Positions 1 through 9,226 of a stretch of DNA of 64,000 nucleotides are shown here, piece after piece. The stretch is from contig CM074858.1 of assembly GCA_037501455.1 (NCBI GenBank), forward strand, positions 102,024,001 through 102,088,000, given 5' to 3'. How positions within the stretch are numbered: the first letter of the stretch is position 1; every line of letters begins with the position of its first letter. The position numbers and the translations under genes are program-made. The notes under the pieces are model-generated. The model made no database searches. It saw only the letters and a program-made list of their open reading frames with translations, and was not told the origin of the DNA. This DNA comes from Lantana camara (lineage: Eukaryota; Streptophyta; Magnoliopsida; Lamiales; Verbenaceae).

Positions 1-1117
1 AAAACAGTTTTAGATTGGTGGCAAGATCTTGTCACCAAATTCAGACTCCATTTCAACACGCTGAATTATGTGGATTATTTCAGGATGTCAGCAGAAGTAC
101 AGCAGACGGGTTCGGTCTTGGATTATTAGACATCCTTTTAGAAAGTATTGGTTAACGTTATCGACGTATCAGAATCAAATTTATAGTCCCTGTTTCATGT
201 CAGCTTTCAACCACATCTGCAACACAAGATCATTTTGTTGAAGCCTAATTCCCTCTCGGCTTCTTTTGCCTTGGCCCGCAAATTTGAGGCTAAACACCAA
301 GCTTGTTCCTCCTCTCTGCCGCCGCACAACACTGGTGGTCCGACCACCCCACTGCGGGGTCCTTTGGCTTTCGTCGGGAAACCGTATGTGCCACCATCTG
401 CGATTTCATTACTACCGAGCCCCGCCGCAGAAGTAGTTCAGGCCACCTAAACCATCCCCAAACCCACCCATTAAGCGTTAGACTTGAGCCGAGCGGCTGA
501 AACGTGATGAGAAAGGTTTGTCTAAATGTGTTGAGAAATGGGTCAAGAGGCATCGTTGTGGTCGATATTTGTTGTTACTTGGAGATGACAAGAATGATGA
601 GGTTGACAATACGTTGGGTGTCGACGATCCTGAGATGACCGCAGATATCTCAACTCTTCATAGCCTCTCGGGCAGCCATACACCACGTTCGTTACGTATC
701 TCGAGGATGATTTGTTCAATTGTGGTGGACGTGTTAATCGATGGGGGTAGCAACCATTATTTCATCCATCCGAATATTGTGGAGAAGTTACAGTTATTGG
801 TTGAAGAGCTCAGCAATTTTCGTGTTTATATAGGGAACGAGGCGTCTCTAGTTTGTAAGCAACAATGCAATGGGGTACGGTCGTTAATGCAGGGAACGAC
901 CTTTTTAGTGGATGTTTTTGTCTTGCCTATTCATGATCCGTATGTCGTTATGGGGGTATAATGGCTCCAGTTGTTAGGTCACGTCTCTCAAGACTATGCT
1001 AATTTAACAATGGAGTTTACGTGGGACGATAAGTTAGTCATGCTCAATGGGGATACGGCTTTGCCTCGATTGATCACCCTCCATCACTTTTATGCTCTTC
1101 AAGCGTCCGACAAAATC
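1..1117 (+). pseudogene. gag-protease remnant of Ty3/gypsy element
   Basis: Reading frames on the plus strand, broken by stops near 130 and 450, give a Ty3 gag region (LDWWQDLVTKF near the start, LARKFEAKHQ near 270-300). A zinc-knuckle-like stretch follows (KCVEKWVKRHRCG at about 525-570) with one cysteine of the usual CCHC pattern not visible. The segment 518-961 contains VLIDGGSNHYFIHPNIV, the retropepsin active-site region in which the usual D-S/T-G reads D-G-G. After a stop at 959-961, WLQLLGHVSQDY and MEFTWDDKLVMLNGD match the linker between protease and RT. Gag would form the particle and protease would cleave the polyprotein; neither can be made intact here. Confidence 0.75.
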
Positions 1118-1437
1118 TCGGCCTACTATGAGCAGCTTGTTGTTTCACCGACATCAGTGTTTCATGTATCGTTATTGGGTAAGTACAAGGGTTCGGATAA
1201 AGGCTTGGCTCTGGCGGTATTGCCGCCTGATTTCATCAACAGCAAGGCTCCTTCTCAACCGGTACAAGTGCACGAAGTTCTACTTGTGCTGCGTAATGGA
1301 TCCCTGGAAGAATAATGGTTGGTTAGTTGGTCGGATGGCTCTCTTGATGACGCTACATGGGAACCGGCAACCAACATTCGCAAGTTTTTCCCCACCTCAC
1401 ACCTTGAGGACAAGGTGGTTTTTTATGAGAGGGGGAG
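1118..1437 (+). pseudogene. integrase C-terminus with chromo-like tail, deletion product
   Basis: Immediately after the pre-RT linker the frame enters the far C-terminal part of a chromovirus-type integrase: VFHVSLLGKYKG at about 1158-1193, then PVQVHEVLLVLRNG, and after a stop at 1313-1315 the chromo-like signature VSWSDGSLDDATWEP (about 1327-1371), HLEDKV and a purine-rich stretch. RT, RNase H and the DDE core, which normally lie between protease and this segment, are missing. The join is therefore a large internal deletion near 1100-1140. The exact breakpoint cannot be fixed without a full-length relative. Confidence 0.7.
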
Positions 1438-1735
1438 TGATACGGAGGGGAATATGAAAGGCAATCCGGAGAGTAACTTCTGATATGTTTATTTGTTTCC
1501 TTTGAGAGTACTTAACTTGAGGGTATCTTCTTATTATATTATAAGTGTTGGTTTGATTACGTATCAGAAACAATATTCTTAAGTTCCCAATCTACATCTC
1601 TCAATCTCTTATCTTCTATGTTTTCACCGGCTGGTCGGTCTTACTAGATTATCTTTCTCTCTCACGTCTCTGTTACGAGCTCAAGGCAACTCTAAAGTCT
1701 CTTGAGATAACTGGCTTTTCAATAAGACCTTTACA
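1438..1735 (+). repeat. 3' LTR of the Ty3/gypsy remnant
   Basis: A GAGGGGGAG purine tract ends at about 1437 and is followed by TGATACGGAGGGG, a start typical of Ty3 chromovirus LTRs. The segment closes with ...GACCTTTACA at 1735, giving TG...CA ends and about 298 bp. Sequence beyond 1735 switches abruptly to a copia fragment. The end is inferred, because no second LTR is in the window to compare. Confidence 0.6.
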
Positions 1736-1737
1736 TT

Positions 1738-2040
1738 TGGAGGGAATGAAGCTTTTGTTTTGATAGTGGCCTTCGGTTGCGGAACTAACAATGTTGAAGG
1801 AGTTGTTGCTGCAGTTTATCTTCTGAATTTATCACCTACAAGGGCAGTTCCAAATCAGATTCCTTTTCAAGCTTGGAGTGGTTTCAAGCCTTCTGTAAGC
1901 CTTTTACATGTTTTTGGTTATATGACTATAGTTTAATTAATTCTGAAAATACGAGAAAGTTAGATGAAAAGGCAAGAAATGGGTTCTATTTAGTAGTTTA
2001 TTATTAGTCGAGTCTTGGAGAAGTGAGTTATGTATAGTGG
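1738..2040 (+). pseudogene. Ty1/copia integrase C-terminal fragment
   Basis: A plus-strand translation broken by stops reads AAVYLLNLSPTRAVPNQ (about 1811-1861), PFQAWSGFKPSVSLLHVFGY (about 1864-1923) and NSENTRKLDEKARNGFY (about 1940-1990). This is the characteristic copia block that follows the integrase DDE core. No LTR, gag or RT is attached. It is an isolated scrap left of background DNA, probably truncated on its left by the Ty3/gypsy insertion. Confidence 0.75.
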
Positions 2041-2475
2041 AGTATTTTTAAAGATGAGTGTTATTTTCGGTCATCATGTGTCAAACACCTGAATTTTTTT
2101 CGCCTAAAAATCATGTTGGAACAACTGGAGTCCCCAAACTGCATTTTTTAAAATTAAAGTTCTAAATTGCAACAAGTCACACTTATTGTGTCAAAATAAT
2201 ATTAGGGTATAGTTGACTCAGTAAATTTGGAAATTTGGGACATTAAGAACCCCGTGTTGACATTTCAGGTCACTAAGTGCTGCAGTTGTAATATAGGAAC
2301 TCTAAGTGGTAAAAATATAAATTAGGAGATATGAGCAAGAAGAATAAAAAGAATTAAAAAAATTATTAAAGTGAGATAAGAAAAAAGTAACGATAACAAA
2401 TAAATAAGAAACTGACACATTGTGAGTGTAGTAAAGTAAATAAATAAATGCATAAAATAGGAGTCCAAGAGACAA
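2041..2475. other. AT-rich DNA with no recognised feature; target of nest 1
   Basis: About 430 bp of AT-rich sequence with stops in all frames. Its last five bases (GACAA, 2471-2475) match, with one transition, the five bases after 19698 (GATAA). This DNA and the DNA right of 19703 were therefore adjacent before the solo LTR and its nested elements arrived. Confidence 0.5.
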
Positions 2476-2806
2476 TGTAGCACCCACGATGAGAGCACCA
2501 CATCCCCCGCACTATGAGTTCGGTCCACATATGAAATGGGCTAACCCATACATAAACCAAACTCGCAGCGAACGAAAGACAAGGAAAAAGACTGTTCTAG
2601 CTAGGCGGAATCTAACCCTGGAACAAATCAAATGAAATGAAAATGCGGAAGCAAGGCAGTTATTCATTCACTATCAAGAAAGTAAACGCAAATTTCAACA
2701 AAAAATGAAATACGGGTTCCACTAATCCAATAAACCTGTCCCGAATCCATCCAATTCATAAATGGCACACCGACCCAATAAATAAAACAATACAATAAAT
2801 AAATAC
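2476..2806 (-). repeat. Left piece of split solo LTR (family TGTAACGCCCC...GGGTGCTACA)
   Basis: Starts TGTAGCACCC, the inverse of the LTR 3' end, and carries the conserved block with CACCACATCCCCCGCACTATG (2501-2521, written here in two parts: CACCACATCC and CCCGCACTATG) and CTAGCTAGGCGG. The same block lies just inside 11964 and 56900 and, inverted, just before 17164. It breaks off at AATAC (2802-2806), and the same AATAC opens the continuation at 17165. The LTR is 331 + about 2.53 kb. Its outer flanks GACAA (2471-2475) and GATAA (19699-19703) look like a 5-bp TSD with one substitution. Confidence 0.75.
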
Positions 2807-4996
2807 TGTAACGCCCCGTTTTTCCTATGTGCAATATGTGATAATTTATATACATTGCATAACCTTAGATGCACTATATTTTCTATGAACTTATATGAAA
2901 TAATTGTTAACGTGAGAAATTACGTGAATTATTTGACAAATGTGGTTTAATTATCTAATTGCCCTTAAGTGATCATTTCTTAAATTGGTGGACTTAATTG
3001 CATTAACTTTGCTTGGGACTTAAATGACCATTGTGTGAACCTAATTGCATGACTTATGATTTGGAGGGATTAAATTGAAATTTGTGCCTAGTCATATAAT
3101 ATCTAGCATATATCACTTTATTGCATACAAACATATACACACATGATCCCTCCTCTCTCTCCCTCATCCCGATCCAAAAAACCCAAGGAGAAGAAGTGGA
3201 TTTCAACATTTTCAAGCTTGAATTCAAGGGGCAATTGCATATTTTGGAGCATCAACATCATCACTTCATTTCATCTTCTCCTTTCTTTCATTCAAGGTAG
3301 AGCTTGAGACTTTGATGAATTCTTGATGTATGATTGAAGAAGGGTTTGGGAATTATGATATGCTTTCTTGTTTATTTGTGATTAGAAGCATGATTATGAT
3401 CTTTAGACTTGGAAACTTGCATGAATTCTTGATGGATATGAAGGGTGGATGATATGAAATTATATAGGGTTTGGTTGAAGAAGTCTTGATGATCTATACA
3501 TGTTTTCATGGATTAAATGGTGTCTAATTGATATATAAGATCATATACATGTTATATGTTAGTTTTAGGTTCATTTCTTGCATTGATTTGGTATTGGGAT
3601 AGCTTGGGAGCCCATTCCCGTAACCATACCCTGTTTTTGCCTTGTTTTTCGCCCAGATTGCTTTGACACGCCCGTGTCACTCCCCAGTTCATTTATGACA
3701 CGCCAGTGTCGGAGGCTACTGCCTCTTTCGCGAGTTCCAACATGCCCATGTATGCTTCCAGTGCAAACTTCACACAGGCGTTTCTCCCTCATCCGAACTC
3801 CAAATGACCTGATTTTTGAACCCACGGAAACCTCTTGAAGTCTAGAACAACCTAAAATTGGAATAATTTCAATATATTTTCTATTTTGTGAGATATACTC
3901 CATTCTTTTAGGTGTCGCTATTTTCCCAGCAAACTGCACTCGCTTAACTTCAAACTTATGCCTTTTTCTCCTTGCTTTGAACTAGAAAACGAGCCATATA
4001 GCATCGGAAAGGTATTTGTGTCTAGTTTCATTCCCAATAAATAAAACTCAATTCCAATTTCTAGAATTAAAGATATTCCAGTTTTCCCTCAACAGGTACG
4101 TTTCCTAAAATTGTTCGTTTTTGCCAAACTTCACCAAAACCTCTCTTATTGCATTCCTTTCACTCTCTTGACTCCCATATGTGAATTATATGAGTTATAT
4201 ACTTGGTTTATTGATAATTATGTTCTTATTTGACATTCCTTAATTGTTATTGAATGACTTATTGATCATGACTTTGCCGTGGGTCGTAAATGGTTCATGC
4301 GAGTCGTGTCTCACGAACACTTGTCCCTTTTTACACAGATTGTCTTTCCGTTGACGAGGAGCAAGCTTCATAGTTGTATCCTTGTTAATTGTCAGCACAG
4401 GTGAGGTTTAGTTGCTAGATATATAGAACCCTTACAACCCTATGTGAGATTTAAGCTAAACTGTATCTATATATCTATAGCTTTCCAAACTGATGGTTTT
4501 CAACTGATTTACTGAATTGTATTGTATTGATTGATCGTGTTTTGGGCGAGTATTATTGTACCGTGCACTGTGGGCCCGAGAGTGAGTGTCTGAGCCAACC
4601 GGGAAAGCAAGGGCTGATGGGTAACTCTTACACTCCTCTCAACCGTGGGGATGAACCCTGACTCCACCAGGAGGTTTGGTGGAGGAAGGAGTCCCGTGCG
4701 TGGGAGTCATGTTCCCGACGTACACCGTGTTTACCGTGGATGGTTCGGGCTTTGCAAACCCACCATCATTGGAGGAAGAAAGAGTCATTGAAACTGCTAC
4801 GTGTGCACTGTAACTGATTGCATGATCACCTATTTAATGAAAAGTATCGTGATTGTACACTGTCGGAGTAAGGTTGGAGATTGCCCTCACTCGCTGGGCC
4901 ACTGATTGATTGATTGATTGAAAATGATTAGTGTTTAATCTGACTGTTGTAATTTCGGGCGAGTTCTACGTTGTTCTTGAACGCATATTGTTTTCA
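2807..4996 (+). repeat. LTR A (5' LTR), 3'-truncated
   Basis: Begins TGTAACGCCCC and aligns colinearly with C from 2916 (= 14591) to 4996 (= about 16681), with only scattered substitutions and a short indel (C has extra bases near 14708). It departs from C after ...TATTGTTTTCA. It contains the palindrome array at 3665-3785. Open frames inside it (for example 3571-3939 on the minus strand) recur as shorter versions in C and are not genes. Confidence 0.8.
3665..3785. repeat. Array of GACACGCCCGTGTC-type palindromes in LTR A
   Basis: GACACGCCCGTGTC (3665-3678), GACACGCCAGTGTC (3697-3710), AACATGCCCATGTA (3739-3752) and a decayed CACACAGGCG (3771-3780) lie about 32-42 bp apart. LTR C has the matching sites at 15348, 15380, 15422 and about 15454. 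Confidence 0.8.
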
Positions 4997-5239
4997 CAAT
5001 TTACTTGAAAATAAATGCATGTGGGTGAGATGTGCTCAGGTCACACAATTGTCACATAATTAATGTCAACAACAAGAATTTAATATAAAATGCAACAAGT
5101 AATTCATCAATGTTTAAATAAAACACATTGAGCACAAAAATTGCAAATACTTCAGGGTCAATTAATTAACAATTAATAACAGAAACCAAGGCAAGGTACA
5201 GGTTATCAAGTAATTTAATTAATTCAAGGAATTCAAATA
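4997..5239 (-). other. Internal (leader) segment of inverted element B, left part
   Basis: AT-rich, non-coding. It is continuous with 11849-11963 once the Tat-like element is removed (TSD GATTC on both sides) and therefore lies downstream of the minus-strand primer site at 11945-11956. Its left end abuts LTR A abruptly, marking the deletion junction. Confidence 0.6.
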
Positions 5240-5311
5240 GATTCTGATTGTACCGAAAAATGACTAAGTAACCTCCTCGTATTTTAGACTATCCATGATC
5301 CTCGTATTCCT

Positions 5312-5700
5312 AAAATTGACTAAGGCAAGGGCTCGTCATACCAAGTGCTTACCTCGTAAGTGCTTAGTATATCCCTTAAAATTGGCTAAGGCAAGCCCTC
5401 GTTCTACCAAGTGCCCAGCTCATAGGTGCTTGACATAACTCCTAAAATTGACTAAGGGAAGCCCTCGTTCTGTCGAGGGCCCAGCTCGTAAGAGCTTGAC
5501 ATAACCCCTTAAAATTAGCTAAGGGAAGAGCTCGTTCTATCAAGTGCCCACCTCGTAAGTGCTAAGTATAACCCCTTAAAATTGACTAAGGGAAGAGCTC
5601 GTCCTATAGAGTGCCCAGCTCGTAAATACTAGCATAACCTCTCAAAATTGGCTAAGGGAAGAGCTCGACTTGTAAGTGCTCGGCATGTAAGTGCTCGCTC
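5312..5700 (+). repeat. U3 tandem repeats, about 66-67 bp x 6
   Basis: Each unit opens with AAAATTGACTAAGG or a close variant, continues with a GAGCTCGT-like stretch and AAGTGCCCA-CTCGTAAGTGCT. Unit starts are at 5312, 5378, 5444, 5511, 5578 and 5644; the last unit is degenerate. The same array is at 11135-11523 in the 3' LTR. Tandem U3 repeats upstream of a TATA box often act as retroviral-type enhancers; that role is inferred here. Confidence 0.85.
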
Positions 5701-5831
5701 CTTGAGCGCTTAGCACGAGCCCAACGTCGACGGTTGCCCCCACTCGCCAACCACCCCACGATCTAAGTACGTGGTCCGCAATTCTCGCGCCCACTAAGTC
5801 AGATCAAGCTCGCGCCAGCTCCGACCAGGAG

Positions 5832-5839
5832 TATAAATA
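5832..5839 (+). promoter_or_regulatory. TATA box of Tat-like LTR promoter
   Basis: TATAAATA in GGAGTATAAATATC, about 130 bp downstream of the U3 repeats and about 190 bp before the LTR end. The same sequence occurs at 11655-11662. Confidence 0.65.
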
Positions 5840-6023
5840 TCATTTCTTTCACCAAAAAAGGGACACACAAAATTACATACCGAAACTCTGCCGAAATTTC
5901 AGCTCAACTCCCTTCAATCCAAACAATCGGATTTGGTAAAAGAACCCACATTTAATTGATTCGTCGGAGATTCGAAGCCGACTACACACTTTCAAAGGCG
6001 ACCAATTTCCGGCGTTATCAGTT

Positions 6024-6041
6024 TGGCGCCGTCTGTGGGAA
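6024..6041 (+). other. Primer binding site of Tat-like element
   Basis: TGGCGCCGTCTGTGGGAA begins three bases after the LTR end. The TGGCGCC start fits annealing to the CCA-ended 3' end of a tRNA ending GGCGCCA. This form is common in plant Tat-lineage elements; I cannot name the tRNA with certainty. Confidence 0.75.
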
Positions 6042-6095
6042 ACCACCATTTTTCCAACTTTTCTTCAAGGTTCTTTTTGTGTTTTGGGTGAATAA

Positions 6096-8921
6096 ATGGC
6101 CGATGCTGACAACGTTAGCCGTGGCGAGCGCCGTTCTAGTTTGCCGCCGCGACTATCCCCAACCCGAGTAAGTCAAGCGAACTTCAACGTGAGTCAGGCG
6201 AACATCGACGTGTTGCGCCGCCTGCCGCCGGCGTTCCCGCATAAGAGAAACCGCACCGGAGCCACCGTGGGTTTCAGCCTGCCCGTGCAACCCCTGCAAG
6301 CTCTTGGTACCGGAATAGGCCAGAATTCACTTGGCATTCCGGAAGGTTTAAATCCATTGCTACTAAACCCGTTGTTGTTCAACCAACTTTGGGGGCCCCA
6401 GGGTGGAACGCAAGCCCAGATTGGAGGAGTCCAGGCCACCATTGCTCCACCTCGCACTACCATCGTGACGAGCAGAGCAGAGCGCACGGCTAACCGGCCG
6501 CTACAAGGGGAATTGCCAGTTCGAACAGATCCCCATCCCGTTCGTACCGAGGCAAATCCAAAAGTAGCGGGACCGAGCCGAGTACGAGACCCTATCCCAC
6601 CTCCGGATGACGATGACCAAGTCCCGTTTGTGCGGCGCGATGGGAAACAGACCATGGTGGAAGATGAGGAGGAACCGGATTCCCTCAACCCCGCTCAACG
6701 TTCTAAAACTCGAGCAGGGGAGAAAGAGAATGACCGCCTCACTCAGTTGGAAAAGGAGAACCAGAACTTGCGTGCTACCCTGAGCAGGATCGTAGAAGGG
6801 TCTCAGGTTGGTGACCAAGATGAAGTTCATCACCGAGATGCAAGAGGTCGGGATGATGAAGTTCGTCACCGACCGGCGCGGCACCGAGACGAGGAGGTGG
6901 TCGACAAGCCCCAGCGTCGTCCTGTCCGAGGTGATCGGGAGAGGCCCATCGAACTCTCCCCGCGCCGGAGAAATAGGCGACCCCAAAGATCGAGGGCTGA
7001 GCGAGCCTCACCACTTTGCGAGGAGATATTGATGGCGCGAGCAGGAGATTCAAAGGTTCCCACCAACGTTCCTCGCTATGATGGTACGAGCGATCCTGAG
7101 GAGCACTTAACAGCCTTCGACCACCTCATGCATTTGTATGAGCATCCATTGGATTTCTGGTGCAAGATCTTCGTTACTTCGCTCTCGGGAACTGCTTATG
7201 ATTGGTTCAAGCGACTTCCCCTGGGCTCGATTCGGAGCCTTGATCACTTGTACGAGCAATTTGATAGCCATTTCAGCCCCTTGAAGGAAACCAAGTTGCC
7301 CACTACATACCTCTGGAACGTTGAGCAAGGTCCCAATGAAACTTTACGAGAATTCTTCGCTCGTTTTGGTGCTGAACTAACTAAGGTTGAGAGTCCATCC
7401 GGCGATTTCCTAAGGCAAGCGGTTTACCAAGGGCTGAATGACTCCAAGATCAGTGCGGAGTGTGGAGATGCTGTTGCTCGTCAAAGACCCAAGGATATGG
7501 TCCATCTCCGGAGGATAGCAAGTGAGTACATGGAGCAGGAAGACATGGCTCGCATGAAACGAGCGCATGTCCAGGATAGACTATCAAGAAGCTCAAATAG
7601 GGAGGAGTGTAGAGAACGACGAGCAGGACCCCTCCCCGGGGGGCCACGAGTTGAACTCACCAAACGCAACTCTGAGATTCTGAACATTGTTGGTTCGAAA
7701 ATGTTCCAGAAGCCTCGTCCAATGCCCCAAAGCGAGAAGAACTCTCGCTCCAACAAGTACTGTGCGTTTCACCTACAGAACGGACATGACACAGATGAGT
7801 GCATCAGCTTGGAGAAGGAGATCCAACGCCTCGTAGCTGGTGGCAAACTATCAGAATTTGTTAAGTCCATGGATCGAAATCATAGAAAGCGAGGAGACAG
7901 AGCTCGCTCTCGCTCACGCAGCCCTCGTCGGTCTCGCTCACGCGGTCCCCGATGCGATCGACGAGTAGCTAAGGGCACTAAGCAGACACCTAATGATAAC
8001 ATGCCCACTCGAGGAGTGGTTAATATGATTGCTGGAGGAGCAACAAATGGTGATACCAAGACCTCGCGAAAGAAAGCAGGGCGCCGATTTAGCCAAGAGC
8101 CTAACACTTCAGCTCAATACATCTTCCATGTTGAGAAAGGCGAGGTCCTGGGTTTTACCGATCGAGATTTTGATAATGTCGTGGTTGACGAGGACGGTGA
8201 GTGCCCGGATTGTCCAATGGTAATCAATGTCGACATCTACAACGCCCAAGTCAAAAGGGTATTGGTAGATAGCGGCAGCTCGGTGAACGTCTTGCCACTC
8301 TCCACCTTCAAGAAGTTATGTGGGAATGATGTTGCACTGGATGCCGTAGAGACCCCTCTCCTCGGTTTCGGCGGATCAGAACTATACCCGCTCGGCCAAG
8401 TAAGACTGGCGAGCTCCTTAGGCTGCGCCCCAAGAAGAGCCACGGTCCCATTGATTTATACGGTGGTCGAGGTTAACCTCCCATACAACGTGATTCTTGG
8501 GAGACCCGCTTTGGCAAAGTTTAAAGCCATTCATTCAGCGTTCCACCACAAGATGAAGTTTCCAACTCCCAACGGAATTGGAGAAATAAATTGCCAGCTG
8601 AAAGAGGCCTGGGAGTGTTACATGCTCTCGATTGTGAAACCTAAGCTAATTCATGGAACTCCAAAGCCATCAGAAGTTGTTCATGAGGATGACGACAAGA
8701 TGCCCGATATGGGGAGAATCTCTCATTCGAATAAACGCAAGTTGGTAGTTCGGCAAAATGAGCCCAAGGAAACAAAGTTGAAGTCAACCGGAGATATCAA
8801 AGGATTCGAGCTCATCCCTTGTGATAGTTTGAAAACAACTAAGGCTAGAGCTCAGTCCAAGGAGAAGGAGCAAGTCATGCTGATTGACCTCTTGAACGAA
8901 AAGACAGTCATATCCGCTTAG
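6096..8921 (+). CDS. Gag-protease polyprotein of Tat-like element
   Basis: An uninterrupted 941-codon frame starting 75 bases after the LTR. Residues 1-200 are proline- and charge-rich. A coiled-coil-prone segment (RLTQLEKENQNLRATL) lies near 215-232 and an Arg/Asp/His-rich stretch near 240-300. The retrotransposon gag domain spans about 320-480 (YDGTSDPEEHLTAFDHLM, then AYDWFKRLP and LREFFARF). A Cys/His motif CAFHLQNGHDTDEC is near 558-571, and an RS-rich basic patch near 610-640. The aspartic protease has VLVDSGSSVNVLP near 723-735 and YNVILGRPAL near 793-802. The frame stops soon after the protease, with no RT. Gag would build the cytoplasmic particle and the protease would mature it. The intact frame and near-identical LTRs suggest it could still be expressed. 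The start is the first ATG of the frame. Confidence 0.9.
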   Translation: MADADNVSRGERRSSLPPRLSPTRVSQANFNVSQANIDVLRRLPPAFPHKRNRTGATVGFSLPVQPLQALGTGIGQNSLGIPEGLNPLLLNPLLFNQLWGPQGGTQAQIGGVQATIAPPRTTIVTSRAERTANRPLQGELPVRTDPHPVRTEANPKVAGPSRVRDPIPPPDDDDQVPFVRRDGKQTMVEDEEEPDSLNPAQRSKTRAGEKENDRLTQLEKENQNLRATLSRIVEGSQVGDQDEVHHRDARGRDDEVRHRPARHRDEEVVDKPQRRPVRGDRERPIELSPRRRNRRPQRSRAERASPLCEEILMARAGDSKVPTNVPRYDGTSDPEEHLTAFDHLMHLYEHPLDFWCKIFVTSLSGTAYDWFKRLPLGSIRSLDHLYEQFDSHFSPLKETKLPTTYLWNVEQGPNETLREFFARFGAELTKVESPSGDFLRQAVYQGLNDSKISAECGDAVARQRPKDMVHLRRIASEYMEQEDMARMKRAHVQDRLSRSSNREECRERRAGPLPGGPRVELTKRNSEILNIVGSKMFQKPRPMPQSEKNSRSNKYCAFHLQNGHDTDECISLEKEIQRLVAGGKLSEFVKSMDRNHRKRGDRARSRSRSPRRSRSRGPRCDRRVAKGTKQTPNDNMPTRGVVNMIAGGATNGDTKTSRKKAGRRFSQEPNTSAQYIFHVEKGEVLGFTDRDFDNVVVDEDGECPDCPMVINVDIYNAQVKRVLVDSGSSVNVLPLSTFKKLCGNDVALDAVETPLLGFGGSELYPLGQVRLASSLGCAPRRATVPLIYTVVEVNLPYNVILGRPALAKFKAIHSAFHHKMKFPTPNGIGEINCQLKEAWECYMLSIVKPKLIHGTPKPSEVVHEDDDKMPDMGRISHSNKRKLVVRQNEPKETKLKSTGDIKGFELIPCDSLKTTKARAQSKEKEQVMLIDLLNEKTVISA

Positions 8922-9226
8922 CAGCCTCGGCCTAGGCCTCGAAAAGCAATCAGTTTGGGAAAATTTTATGCGTAAGATTTGTGGCATTTTATTCCAAGTA
9001 TGATGTTCGTTTTCTTTAACATCCAGTTTAGTTTGCATTCAGCTTATGTTAAGAAAGAAAGACATTTTATTTGCACAAGTGTTTAGTTCTTACAACATGA
9101 CCTCGGCTCAAGAAGCCTACTCGAGGGGGGGAGCCAAGCCCCTTCGATACAAAAAACTAAACACAAAATTTTGTTCCAAAGTTCAAACACTCGAAGCTCG
9201 AGCACTGCACTCAGAAGGTTCGAGCA

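Larger units (their letters stand above)
1..1735 (+). mobile_element. Ty3/gypsy LTR retrotransposon, internally deleted, 5' part outside window
   Basis: The left edge of the window lies inside the gag of a Ty3/gypsy element. Reading rightwards there is gag, a zinc-knuckle region, a retropepsin-like segment, an abrupt join to the integrase C-terminus with a chromo-like tail, a purine-rich tract (about 1427-1437) and one LTR. Reverse transcriptase, RNase H and the integrase core are absent, so about 3 kb of pol has been deleted. The remaining frames carry several stops, so the element is dead. The 5' LTR and TSD lie outside the window. Confidence 0.8.
5245..6020 (+). repeat. 5' LTR of Tat-like element
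   Basis: Starts TGATTGTACC right after GATTC and ends GGCGTTATCA. It matches 11068-11843 over its whole length; the differences noticed are T/C in the first repeat unit, G/T near the GTCGAC site and C/T near GTGGTCCG. It holds six tandem units in U3 and a TATA box. Confidence 0.93.

Noticed and set aside
6194..6986. Minus-strand ORFs of about 160 codons under gag
   Set aside because: They are shadows of the long intact gag-protease frame, with no motif of their own.
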